The notes below the pieces were generated by a model. That model was not told the origin of the DNA, searched no databases, and was given only the letters and a program-made list of their open reading frames with translations. Positions 45,832-53,908 of a stretch of DNA of 64,000 nucleotides are shown here, piece by piece. How positions within the stretch are numbered: the stretch's first letter is position 1; the number at the start of each line of letters is the position of its first letter. The stretch comes from Rhodobacter huangdaonensis (GTDB lineage Bacteria; Pseudomonadota; Alphaproteobacteria; Rhodobacterales; Rhodobacteraceae). Where the stretch lies: NCBI RefSeq assembly GCF_004022465.1, contig NZ_SAVA01000008.1:1-64000 (forward strand). The letters run 5' to 3'. The position numbers and the translations under genes are program-made.

Positions 45832-46344
45832 ATGCTGCCCGACGTTGCTGCCCCCGGTCTGCGCACGATCATCTGTGGCACCGCCGCCGGTCGCCGCTCG
45901 GCCGAGCTCGGGCGCTATTATGCGGGACCGGGCAACAAGTTCTGGCCGGTGCTGCACCGCGCGGGCCTCGTGCCCGAAGCGCTCGCCGTCGGCGACGAGG
46001 CGCGGCTTCTGCGCTTCGGCATCGGCCTGACCGATCTTGCGAAAGGCGTCTCGGGCGGCGACGCCGAGATCCCGGTGCAGGCCTATGACCCCGCGCGGCT
46101 GCGGGCCTTTCTCGCGCGCTACCGCCCGCACAGCTTCGCCTTCAACGGCAAGAATGCGGCGCGCCGCTTCCTTGGTGTGCCCCGCGTCGGTTTCGGCCCG
46201 ATCGAGCTCGACGGCCTTCCGGTCTGGGTCCTGCCCTCGACCTCGGGCGCCGCGAACGGGGTCTGGGACGAGGGGATCTGGCGCGCCTTCGGCACCTTCC
46301 TGCGCGCAATCCCTTTCTCCTTGCCGGAAATACCTCGGGGGTGA
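45832..46344 (+). CDS. Mug/TDG-like DNA glycosylase with altered catalytic motif
   Basis: 170 residues from the ATG at 45832; an ATG at 45799 would place the rpoD terminator inside the frame and is disfavoured. The start aligns well with E. coli Mug: APGLRTIICGTAAG against APGLRVVFCGINPG, then AGPGNKFWPVLHRAGL against AHPANRFWKVIYQAGF. Mug enzymes remove uracil or ethenocytosine opposite G. Here the catalytic Asn18 is Ala18, and the second motif NPSG is STSG (LPSTSGAANG). The protein may use other residues, have another substrate or be inactive. Its last codons (EIPRG) and the stop come from a dispersed repeat. Confidence 0.75.
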   Translation: MLPDVAAPGLRTIICGTAAGRRSAELGRYYAGPGNKFWPVLHRAGLVPEALAVGDEARLLRFGIGLTDLAKGVSGGDAEIPVQAYDPARLRAFLARYRPHSFAFNGKNAARRFLGVPRVGFGPIELDGLPVWVLPSTSGAANGVWDEGIWRAFGTFLRAIPFSLPEIPRG

Positions 46345-46380
46345 ATTCGGCGCAGCCGAAGAGGGGGCGGCGCCCCCTTC
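46321..46380. repeat. Dispersed palindromic repeat, copy B, supplying a gene end
   Basis: It contains GGAAATACCTCGGGGGTGAA, a small palindrome (TTCGGCGCAGCCGAA) and GGGGGCGGCGCCCCC. The TGA within its left core is the stop codon of the glycosylase gene. Same core as copies A and C. Confidence 0.65.
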
Positions 46381-46458
46381 GCTTCCCCTTGGCCTTCCGC
46401 CCCCGCGGGTCTACCCTTCCCCTGCCCGGTCGCGCCGGGTGGCTTCAGGGAGTTTCCC

Positions 46459-46851
46459 ATGCGTGTCCTTGTCTCAACCCTCGCCGCCGCCGGTCTCGCC
46501 CTTGCTGCCGGCTCCGCCTCGGCGGGCGATTTCCTCGCGCTGAACGGGTTGCGCGTCGCGCCCGCCGGCGGGCAGGAGTTCCACGTCGCCTTCGGCGGCC
46601 TCACCGGCAATGACGACTTCTGGTGTGCTGCGGGCGATTTCGTCCTGCGCGGGCTCGGCCTGCCGTCCTCGACGCGGATCTACCGCACCTCCCCCCCGCC
46701 GCGCCATGCGGGCGAGGGGGTGGATTTCTCGCTCAGCGATGCCAAGGCGACCGACAGCGGCTTCACCCGCTTCGGCGCCAGGGACAAGGGGCTGAGCGCG
46801 GCCGCCGCGCAGCATTATTGCCCGCTCGTGCCGCTGTTGCCCTTCAACTAG
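46459..46851 (+). CDS. Secreted protein of unknown function
   Basis: 130 residues with a signal peptide (about 1-22, ending SASAG). The mature part begins DFLALNGLRVAP and has two cysteines (DDFWCAAGDFVLRG and AQHYCPLVP) that could form a disulfide, and many aromatic and glycine residues. GGGAG precedes the ATG. It ends one base before the stop of the convergent reductase gene. I recognise no family with certainty. Confidence 0.75.
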   Translation: MRVLVSTLAAAGLALAAGSASAGDFLALNGLRVAPAGGQEFHVAFGGLTGNDDFWCAAGDFVLRGLGLPSSTRIYRTSPPPRHAGEGVDFSLSDAKATDSGFTRFGARDKGLSAAAAQHYCPLVPLLPFN

Positions 46852-46852
46852 G

Positions 46853-47716
46853 TCAGGCCAGCGCGCGGGCGATGGTTTCGGCCATCGGCTCGGTCGGATG
46901 GCCGATCAGCGCCGAGAGGGTATGGCTCGCGTCGTAAAGCGCGCCTTTCGCCGCCTGCGCATCGCTGTCGGCAAGGATCTTCGCAAAGCCCTCGGGCAGG
47001 CCTGCGCCGATCAGCGCCGCGGCATAATCCGCTTCCGGCATGTCGACATAGGCGACCGTCTTGCCCGCGGCCTGCGACAGCAGCGCCGCGAATTCGGCGA
47101 GCGTCACGCTGGCGTCGCCGGCAAGCTCATAGGTCTTGCCCGCGTGGCCCGCGCCCGCCAGCACCACGGCCGCCGCCTCGGCATAGTCGTGCCGCGGTGC
47201 GGTCGAGAACCGGCCTTCGCCGGCCGCGCCGAAATGCTTGCCAAGGCCCAGGTCGGTTTCGAGCGAGGCCAGCAGGTTCTCGGAATACCAGCCGTTGCGC
47301 AGGAAGGTATGCGCGATGCCGCTCTCGAGGATCATCGTCTCGGTCGCCTTGTGCTCGGCCGCCAGCGCCATCGCCGAGCCCTGCGCGTTCAGGATCGAGG
47401 TGTAGGCGATGAAGCCCACGCCCGCCGTCTTCGCCGCCGCGACGACATTGCCGTGCTGACGCGCGCGCTGGCCCACGGCCGAGCCCGAGATCAGCAGCAG
47501 CCGATCAACCCCCGCAAAGGCGGCGGTCAGGCTGTCGACGTCGTCGTAATCGCCAAGCCGCGCGCCGAGGCCCTGCGCCTCGAGCGCCGCCGCATCCTCG
47601 GGGCGCCGCACCAGGCCGATGATCTGGCCGGGCGCCACCCGCGCCCGCAGCGCCGCAATCACCAGTTGGCCCAGCTGCCCGTTGGCGCCGGTCACCAGGA
47701 AGGTCTGTTCGCTCAT
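46853..47716 (-). CDS. NmrA-type NAD(P)H:quinone oxidoreductase (QorB/YtfG-like)
   Basis: 287 residues. The Rossmann motif is FLVTGANGQLGQLVIAALRA, followed by IIGLVRRPEDA and LLISGSAVGQRARQHGNVV; ESGIAHTFLRNGWYSENLL is typical of YtfG (quinone oxidoreductase 2). It would reduce quinones with NADPH. It is divergent from an HxlR regulator with a palindromic operator in between, exactly the ytfG/ytfH (qorB/qorR) pairing, so redox or electrophile stress probably induces it. Confidence 0.85.
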   Translation of the reverse strand: MSEQTFLVTGANGQLGQLVIAALRARVAPGQIIGLVRRPEDAAALEAQGLGARLGDYDDVDSLTAAFAGVDRLLLISGSAVGQRARQHGNVVAAAKTAGVGFIAYTSILNAQGSAMALAAEHKATETMILESGIAHTFLRNGWYSENLLASLETDLGLGKHFGAAGEGRFSTAPRHDYAEAAAVVLAGAGHAGKTYELAGDASVTLAEFAALLSQAAGKTVAYVDMPEADYAAALIGAGLPEGFAKILADSDAQAAKGALYDASHTLSALIGHPTEPMAETIARALA

Positions 47717-47748
47717 CTCCGTTTCCTCCGGTTGCGAATCGTGTATAA

Positions 47749-47763
47749 GTCTCTTTTAGAGAC
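47749..47763. promoter_or_regulatory. Palindromic operator between reductase and HxlR regulator genes
   Basis: GTCTCT-TTT-AGAGAC, a perfect 6-3-6 inverted repeat, lies in the 105-base divergent gap in the only AT-rich patch. It is the likely binding site of the HxlR protein controlling both directions. Confidence 0.7.
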
Positions 47764-47821
47764 CACATCATCATGCGGAAAGGAGGCAGGTTTTCCTGCC
47801 AAGGTTACCTGGAGGGAACCG

Positions 47822-48187
47822 ATGCGCGACATGCTGGACCAGATGGACCTCGCCAATTGCCCGGTGCGCCACGTGCTCGACCATATCGCGGCGAAATGGA
47901 CGACACTGATCCTGCTCGAACTCGAGCCGGGCCCGTGCCGCTTCAATGCGCTCGCCCGCAGCCTGCCCGACATCTCGCGCCGGATGCTGACGCAATCGCT
48001 GCGCGATCTCGAACGCGACGGGCTGATCGCGCGGCAGGTCTTCCCGACGAAACCGCCGAGCGTCGAATATGCGCTGACCGATCTGGGCCGCTCGCTGCTC
48101 GGCCCGCTTTGCGCGCTGATCGACTGGGCCAAGGCCTCCGCCCCCGAGATCGCCACCGCGCGCGCGGCCTTCGCGGCGCAAGCCTAG
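47822..48187 (+). CDS. HxlR-family redox-responsive regulator
   Basis: 121 residues from the ATG at 47822 (GGAGGGAA site). The winged helix is seen in CPVRHVLDHIAAKWTTLILL, FNALARSLPDISRRMLTQSL and RDLERDGLIARQVF. Cys13, just before the first helix, is the conserved residue that senses oxidants or electrophiles in QorR/HypR-type members. It should bind the palindrome at 47749-47763 and control the divergent reductase. Confidence 0.9.
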   Translation: MRDMLDQMDLANCPVRHVLDHIAAKWTTLILLELEPGPCRFNALARSLPDISRRMLTQSLRDLERDGLIARQVFPTKPPSVEYALTDLGRSLLGPLCALIDWAKASAPEIATARAAFAAQA

Positions 48188-48244
48188 GGCTTTCGCCGCG
48201 CGCGCGGGCCTGCTACCTCTGGGAAAAGACTTCCGGAGGATCCG

Positions 48245-48565
48245 ATGACCGCGCGCCTGTTCCTGCTTTTCCCGATGCTGCTTGGTGCCTGCACGCTCGA
48301 GGGGATGTCGACCGACCCGACCGCGCCGAGCCTCGACAAGGCGGGCACCTGCTTTGCCCTGGTCACGGCCGAGAAGGATGGCAGCTATACCCTGATGACC
48401 GGTATCGCCGATGGCTCGAAAGCGCCGGTGGGCGTGCCGAAGACCGGGCTCGATGCCGCGGCGGTCGACAAGGCCTTCGCCAGGGAACGCGCGATCATGG
48501 ACATCAACCCCGAGTGTCTGGCGATCTATGCCAAGGGGCGCGAGGCCGCCCAGCCCGGCGCGTGA
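48245..48565 (+). CDS. Small lipoprotein of unknown function
   Basis: 106 residues. The signal peptide ends MLLGACT (lipidated Cys16). The mature protein has CFALVTAEKDGSYTLMTGI and a second cysteine in NPECLAIYA. GGAGGA precedes the ATG. Its stop overlaps the start of the YjbQ gene by one base, so the two are translated together. Family not recognised. Confidence 0.78.
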   Translation: MTARLFLLFPMLLGACTLEGMSTDPTAPSLDKAGTCFALVTAEKDGSYTLMTGIADGSKAPVGVPKTGLDAAAVDKAFARERAIMDINPECLAIYAKGREAAQPGA

Positions 48566-48981
48566 TGCACCGCCGCGTCGAGATCGCGACACGCGGCCCC
48601 GGGCTTTACGAATTCACCGGCGCGCTGCGCGCCTGGGTCGAGGCGGCGGCGCCCGAGGAGGCGTTGCTGACCCTCTTCGTGCGCCACACCTCGGCCAGCC
48701 TGGTGATCCAGGAGAATGCCGACCCAGAGGTGCGCCGCGATCTGACCGAGGCGTTGCACCGGCTGGTGCCGCCCTCGGACCGGCCGGAAAGCGCCTGGAT
48801 GACCCACACCTACGAGGGGCCGGACGACATGCCAGCCCATGTGAAGGCGGCGCTGTTGCCGACCAGCTTGCAGATTCCCGTCATTTCCGGGCGAATGGCG
48901 CTTGGGACCTGGCAGGGAATATACCTTTTCGAACATCGGTGCGCGCCCCAGCGGCGCGAGGTGGTGGCGCTGCTGCGCTGA
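48565..48981 (+). CDS. YjbQ family (UPF0047) protein
   Basis: 138 residues from the ATG at 48565 (TGATG overlap). It shows the family landmarks LFVRHTSASLVIQENADPEV, SAWMTHTYEGPDDMPAH and the C-terminal ALGTWQGIYLFEHR. The conserved histidine and glutamate cluster suggests a metal or phosphate site; thiamine phosphate synthase-like activity has been proposed for relatives, but the cellular role is unsettled. Confidence 0.9.
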   Translation: MHRRVEIATRGPGLYEFTGALRAWVEAAAPEEALLTLFVRHTSASLVIQENADPEVRRDLTEALHRLVPPSDRPESAWMTHTYEGPDDMPAHVKAALLPTSLQIPVISGRMALGTWQGIYLFEHRCAPQRREVVALLR

Positions 48982-49121
48982 GTCCCGGCCGCCACACCCG
49001 GCCCACCGGATCTGGTAGTCTCACATTTATGCTACCCAAAAGCTCGCCTCCCCCCTATAGTCCTGTGGATAACCGGGGCACCAGACCCCACATGCGGCGG
49101 GAACAGGAAAAGGGAGAAGCC

Positions 49122-49589
49122 ATGCGCTGCCCGTTTTGCGGAAATGTCGACACACAGGTGAAGGACAGCCGCCCGGCCGAGGACCATGTGGCGATCCGGC
49201 GCCGGCGCTTTTGCCCGGCCTGTGGCGGGCGCTTCACCACCTATGAACGCGTGCAGCTGCGCGACCTCGTGGTGATCAAGTCCTCGGGCAAGCGCGAGGA
49301 TTTCGACCGCGACAAGCTGGAACGCTCGATCCGCATCGCCATGCAGAAGCGCCCGATCGAGCCCGATCGCATCGACCAGATGATCTCGGGCATCGTGCGG
49401 CGGCTGGAAAGCCTGGGCGATACCGACATCCCGTCGCGCACCATCGGCGAGATCGTGATGGAGACGCTGGCCCGGATCGACACCGTCGCCTATGTCCGTT
49501 TCGCGAGCGTCTACAAGAACTTCCAGGCCGCTGACGATTTCGACAAATTCGTCTCCGAGCTGCGGCCGCAGACGGGCGAGAGCGAGTGA
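49122..49589 (+). CDS. nrdR: Transcriptional repressor NrdR
   Basis: 155 residues from the ATG at 49122 (AGGGAGAAG site). The N-terminal zinc ribbon is MRCPFCGN...FCPACGGRFTTYE and the ATP-cone domain starts VIKSSGKREDFDRDKLERSI. It represses ribonucleotide reductase genes when dATP is high. It overlaps ribD by four bases, the common nrdR-ribD arrangement. A TATAGT at 49056-49061 may be its -10 box, without a convincing -35. Confidence 0.96.
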   Translation: MRCPFCGNVDTQVKDSRPAEDHVAIRRRRFCPACGGRFTTYERVQLRDLVVIKSSGKREDFDRDKLERSIRIAMQKRPIEPDRIDQMISGIVRRLESLGDTDIPSRTIGEIVMETLARIDTVAYVRFASVYKNFQAADDFDKFVSELRPQTGESE

Positions 49590-50674
49590 CCGACGCCGAC
49601 CGGCGCTTCATGGCGCTTGCGCTTGGCCTTGCCGCGCGGGGGCTGGGCAATGTCTGGCCGAACCCGGCGGTGGGCTGCGTGATCGTGAACGAGGGGCGCA
49701 TCGTCGGCCGCGGCTGGACCCAGCCCGGCGGGCGGCCCCATGCCGAACGCCGCGCCCTCGACATGGCCGGGGCGGCGGCGCGGGGGGCGACGGCCTATGT
49801 CACGCTCGAACCCTGCTCCCATCACGGCAAGACCCCGCCCTGCTCCGAGGGGCTGATCGCCGCCGGCGTGGCCCGGGTGGTCAGCGCGCAGGAGGACCCC
49901 GACCCGCGGGTTTCCGGCCGTGGCCATGCGATGCTGCGCGCGGCGGGGCTCGCGGTCGAGGTCGGGCTGATGGAGGCCGAGGCGCGGGCGCTGCAGGCGG
50001 GGTTTCTGAGCCGCATCACCCGCGGCCGGCCCTGGCTCGCGCTGAAGCTTGCCACCAGTTTCGACGGCCGCATTGCCCTTGCGAATGGCGAGAGCCAGTG
50101 GATCACCTCGGCCCCGGCGCGGGCGCGGGTGCACGCCCTGCGCGCGCGCTTCGACGCGGTGCTGGTCGGCGGCGGCACGGCGCGGGCGGACGATCCGCTG
50201 CTCACCGTGCGCAGCTTCACCCCGCTGCGGCAGCCGGTGCGGGTGGTGGCCTCAACCGGGCTCGACCTGCCGCGCGGCCGGCTGGCGGGGTCGGTTTCCG
50301 AGGCGCCGCTGTGGCTGGTGCATGGCCCCGATGCGGCCCCCGAGGCGCGCGCCTTCTGGGCCGGGATTGGCGCCGAACTGATCGAGGTTCCGCTTTTTGG
50401 TCAAGGGCTTGATGTCGCGGCGCTGAGCACGGCGCTTGGCGCGCGCGGCCTGACGCGGGTGTTTTGCGAGGGCGGCGGCCAGTTCGCCGCGGCGCTGATG
50501 CGGGCGGGGCTCGTCGACGAGCTGATCGGCTTTACTGCGGGCGTGGCGCTTGGCGCCGATGCCCGCCCGGCGCTTGGCCCGCTGGGGCTGGCGCATCTGC
50601 CCGAGGCGCCGCGCTTCACCCTTGCCTCGGTCGAGACGCTCGGCGGCGACGTGCTGCACCGCTGGCGGCGCTAG
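49586..50674 (+). CDS. ribD: Bifunctional riboflavin deaminase/reductase
   Basis: 362 residues from a GTG at 49586 that overlaps the nrdR stop (GTGA). The N-terminal deaminase has the zinc site HAERRALD...PCSHHGKTPPC; the C-terminal reductase domain begins GRPWLALKLATSFDGRIAL and has FCEGGGQFAAALMRAGLVDE. It carries out two successive steps of riboflavin synthesis. The rest of the rib operon lies 4.7 kb downstream, beyond three inverted capsule genes. Its TAG stop overlaps the kpsC stop within CTAG. Confidence 0.95.
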   Translation: MTDADRRFMALALGLAARGLGNVWPNPAVGCVIVNEGRIVGRGWTQPGGRPHAERRALDMAGAAARGATAYVTLEPCSHHGKTPPCSEGLIAAGVARVVSAQEDPDPRVSGRGHAMLRAAGLAVEVGLMEAEARALQAGFLSRITRGRPWLALKLATSFDGRIALANGESQWITSAPARARVHALRARFDAVLVGGGTARADDPLLTVRSFTPLRQPVRVVASTGLDLPRGRLAGSVSEAPLWLVHGPDAAPEARAFWAGIGAELIEVPLFGQGLDVAALSTALGARGLTRVFCEGGGQFAAALMRAGLVDELIGFTAGVALGADARPALGPLGLAHLPEAPRFTLASVETLGGDVLHRWRR

Positions 50675-52698
50675 CGCCAGAGAAACGCCCAGGCGGCGAA
50701 GGCACCTTGCAGTTTCGCGATGCTGCGGTTCAGCGGTCCGGGCGTGGGCAGCGGGCCATTCGTCAGCCGGTCGAGCACCACCTCGGGTGGGCAGGGGCGG
50801 CGCGAGACCGGGTCGTAATAGCGCGGATAGGCGATCAGCACGGCATGGACGAGGGCGAGCAGGTCAGGCCGCGCGCTGCGGCGCGTCGGGATGGTGCCAA
50901 GGTCGCGGGTCAGGCCCCAGCCGGCATAGAAGGGCGCGCCGGTCACGGTGACGGGCACGCCGCGGATCAGTGCCTCGAACCCAAGCAGCGAGGTCATCGT
51001 CCAGACCTCGTGCACCGCGCCGATCAGCGCGACGGGATCGGCCTGCTCGACGATCTGGTCGGCAAAGCGCAGCGCCTCGGCCGGGTCCACGCGGCCCGGA
51101 CGCAGACCCGCCTCGACATCGGGGTGAGGTTTGAAAAGGACAATTGCGGTGGGGTTTTCGGCCCGAACCCGCGCCAGTAATGCCAGATTAGTGCAAACCT
51201 CTCCTGCGCCCAGGCGGATCGAGGCATCGTCTTCCACCTGCCCGGGCACGAGGATGCGGTGGCCCTCGGGGAGTGGGGGCAGGGCGCCGCCGAGATTGTA
51301 TTTCGACACCCCGGCCTTGCGGATCGCGGTCAGCAGGCGTTCTGCCCGCAGCCGGCCGCCGGGGGGCGGTTCGTGCGAAATCAGTGTTTCGAGATCCGAG
51401 GGGCGGGTCGGGTCGTAATAGATGCCCTGCGCATCGGTGACGAGCGAGAGCGGCGGGATCAGATCCGCACCGAGGCCGCGCGAGCGCAGGAAGCCGTCCT
51501 CGACGCGCAGCGCGGGCAGCCCGCGCGGCGCCTTGCCGGCCCAGATCAGCAGGCTGCGGCCGCTGTCGCGTGCCACCTGCGCGGCGCGGCCGGGCGGATC
51601 GACGAAGCGCAGCGGCGTTTCCCGGCCGAAGACCTGTTGCAGCGGGCGGCGCTTCCACAGTCGCATGCCGGCGGCGACATGGCCGGCGCGGTCCTGACGA
51701 TGGGCGCGGACCTCGGCCTCGAGCTGATCGACCGCCTCCTCGAAGCTGCAGATCCGCTGCCGGCACGGGTCGAACCAGGTCGGGGCGAGGATGTGGCTTG
51801 CGGCGAAAAGCTGGGCGCGGGTCAGGCGGCGTTCGCGCCGGGCGACAGGGGTTTCGTCCTGCGTCAGGCCCCAGCCGGCATAGAAGGGCTGGCCGAAGAC
51901 GCGGGGCCGGTGGCCGGCGAGGATTGCCTCGAACCCCATCAGCGAGGAGACGGTATAGACCGCGATCGCACCGTCGAGCAGCTGCCAGGGCGAGACCGGA
52001 TCGGTGAACAGCTGCGTGCGGGCATCGCAATGCTCGGGGCCGTAATGGCCGGGGCGCAGCCCGGCGCGGGTCTCGGGGTGGGTCTTGATCAGGATCCGCG
52101 CGCCCGGATGCTCGATCTGCGCGACGGCGAGCATCTCGCGGAAGGTGCGGGCGCTGGCGCCGCCATGGGCGATCGAGGCATCGCCCGCGGTCTGGTCGAT
52201 CACCAGCACATAGCCCGGTGGCGGCGGTTCGAGGCGTTCGTCGAAATTGTTGTATTTTGAAAGATCGAGCGCCTTCAGCCGGTCGATGCCGTCGCGCGCA
52301 CGTTGCAAAAGGGCTGTGTCGTCGAGCGGGTGGCGGGCCAGGAGACGCTCCAGCGCCGACGGTCGGGCGCTGTCGAAATGCACCCCCTCGGGGTCGATCA
52401 GCAGGCCGAGCGGTCCGTCGCCACCCGCCCGCCCGGGATGCACGCTGCGCAGGAAGGCGTCCTCGAGCCGCACCAGCCCGACGCCGCGCCGCGCCGCCAC
52501 CGCCTCGCCGCGGCGGGCATAGGGCGAGCGGCCCCAGACCACCACGCGGTCGGCGGGGCCGGGCAGGCCCAGATGCAGCGACCAGCCTGCCGCCCGCAGG
52601 ATCTGCCGCAGCCGGCGTGCGCGCAGGAAGCCGCCGTTGTAGAAGAAAAGCCGCCGGGAAAGCTCCCCGGCGGCCGGATCGGGCGTGACGCCGGGCAT
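50671..52698 (-). CDS. kpsC: Capsule polysaccharide linker Kdo-transferase KpsC
   Basis: 675 residues from the ATG at 52698, which shares one base with the stop of the export lipoprotein gene. Two related modules are visible: the first with VVVWGRSPYARRGEAVAARR, LDLSKYNNFD, VLVIDQTAGDASIAHGG and LIKTHPETRAGLRPGHYGPE; the second with LIWAGKAPRGLPALRVEDGF, ILVPGQVEDDASIRLGAGEV and LFKPHPDVEAGLRPGRVDP. This duplication is the hallmark of KpsC, which with KpsS builds the beta-Kdo linker joining group 2-like capsules to phosphatidylglycerol on the cytoplasmic face. Confidence 0.93.
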   Translation of the reverse strand: MPGVTPDPAAGELSRRLFFYNGGFLRARRLRQILRAAGWSLHLGLPGPADRVVVWGRSPYARRGEAVAARRGVGLVRLEDAFLRSVHPGRAGGDGPLGLLIDPEGVHFDSARPSALERLLARHPLDDTALLQRARDGIDRLKALDLSKYNNFDERLEPPPPGYVLVIDQTAGDASIAHGGASARTFREMLAVAQIEHPGARILIKTHPETRAGLRPGHYGPEHCDARTQLFTDPVSPWQLLDGAIAVYTVSSLMGFEAILAGHRPRVFGQPFYAGWGLTQDETPVARRERRLTRAQLFAASHILAPTWFDPCRQRICSFEEAVDQLEAEVRAHRQDRAGHVAAGMRLWKRRPLQQVFGRETPLRFVDPPGRAAQVARDSGRSLLIWAGKAPRGLPALRVEDGFLRSRGLGADLIPPLSLVTDAQGIYYDPTRPSDLETLISHEPPPGGRLRAERLLTAIRKAGVSKYNLGGALPPLPEGHRILVPGQVEDDASIRLGAGEVCTNLALLARVRAENPTAIVLFKPHPDVEAGLRPGRVDPAEALRFADQIVEQADPVALIGAVHEVWTMTSLLGFEALIRGVPVTVTGAPFYAGWGLTRDLGTIPTRRSARPDLLALVHAVLIAYPRYYDPVSRRPCPPEVVLDRLTNGPLPTPGPLNRSIAKLQGAFAAWAFLWR

Positions 52699-53828
52699 CA
52701 GTTCCCGGCGAGGTTGCTGACCGAGTTGACCGGGCCGAGCGAGCCGGTGATCGCCGAGAGCGATTTCTGCCACTGCACGTAGGGCGCTTCGGTCACATAG
52801 ACGGTGTCGCCGTCGCGGATGACGAAGTCGCGCGCGAGGAACATGCCGTTCGGGCCGGTCAGATCGAGCAGGTAGACCATGCGCTGGTCGCCCACGAGGT
52901 CGTTGCGACCAAGCACGACCGAGGCGATCTCGGCCGGCTCGTTGCGGAACACGAAGACGCCGGTCGGGTCGGCCAGACCGGTCTGCAGCCCGCCGACGGT
53001 GGCGATCGCCTCGAGCGCGCTGAGCGTCTGCGTCTCGAAGGGCACGCGCGCCTGCGAGCCGGTCGCGCCGAGCGAGGTGAAGGAGCGGGTGTCCTGTTCG
53101 ACGAGGATGACGTCGCCGCCGCGCAGGGCGATGTCCATCTTCGGGTTCTCGTAGAGATCCTTGAGCCAGACCGTGCCGGTCTTGGTGCCGCGGGTGACGG
53201 TGATCTTCGCGACCTCGGGCTTCACGGTCACGCCGCCCGCCCGCGCGATCATCGCCGAGAGGGTACGGGTCGGCCGTTCGATCGCATAGACGCCCTGGCC
53301 GGCGATCGCCCCCATCACCGAAACGGTCGAGCCGTCGCCCGGGGTGCGGGCCACCGCGACCTGCGGGTCGGGGGTTTGCGCATCGAGCTTCTCGGTGATG
53401 ACCTTGCGCAGCGCGTCGGGCGAATTGCCCGCGGCCTTGATGCGCCCGGCGTAGGGGATGAAGATGTAGCCCGCGCCGTCGACCTGCACCTCGGTCAGCT
53501 GGGTCGGCACGCCCTTCTTGCTCATCACGCCGTCGTCGACGTTTTCCCAGATCGTCAGGGTCAGCGTGTCGCCGGGGTTGATCGTGTCGGAGCCGAGCAC
53601 GCCCGCCTTGATGAAGGAGGAGGTGAAGCCGAGCGCCGGCTGCACCGCGGTTGCGCGCACCACGTGGTCGTTGACGGTGACGACGAAGGCGTCGCCCTGC
53701 TTCATCACCGAGCCGGCGAAGATCTCGCGCTTGTTCGGGCCGGACCGGGGCAGGCCGCAAGACGCGGTGCCCAGAAGAGCCGCAGACAGGCCCAGAAGAA
53801 GGGTCCTGCGGGACGGATTGACGTTCAC
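52698..53828 (-). CDS. Polysaccharide export outer-membrane lipoprotein (Wza/KpsD-like)
   Basis: 376 residues. The leader SRRTLLLGLSAALLGTASCG carries a lipobox (Cys24) and an RR pair. The export domain has SDTINPGDTLTLTIWENVDD and YIFIPYAGRIKAAGNSPDAL, followed by two SLBB-type repeats (GQGVYAIERPTRTLSAMIAR and the region after ALEAIATVGGLQ). It should form the outer-membrane channel for capsule. The inner-membrane exporters (KpsM/KpsT/KpsE) are not in this window. Confidence 0.9.
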   Translation of the reverse strand: MNVNPSRRTLLLGLSAALLGTASCGLPRSGPNKREIFAGSVMKQGDAFVVTVNDHVVRATAVQPALGFTSSFIKAGVLGSDTINPGDTLTLTIWENVDDGVMSKKGVPTQLTEVQVDGAGYIFIPYAGRIKAAGNSPDALRKVITEKLDAQTPDPQVAVARTPGDGSTVSVMGAIAGQGVYAIERPTRTLSAMIARAGGVTVKPEVAKITVTRGTKTGTVWLKDLYENPKMDIALRGGDVILVEQDTRSFTSLGATGSQARVPFETQTLSALEAIATVGGLQTGLADPTGVFVFRNEPAEIASVVLGRNDLVGDQRMVYLLDLTGPNGMFLARDFVIRDGDTVYVTEAPYVQWQKSLSAITGSLGPVNSVSNLAGN

Positions 53829-53908
53829 TGCTCGTGCTCCTCTCGCGGGGGCGCTTTTATGCTTTTGCGGCTGAAGTTAACGAAAACCGCAAGAAAAAAC
53901 CAGTCTGT

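Noticed and set aside
50671..53760. Single 1029-codon frame that would fuse the export lipoprotein region to KpsC
   Set aside because: The upstream part is out of frame with the real lipoprotein gene; the KpsC family start fits the ATG at 52698.
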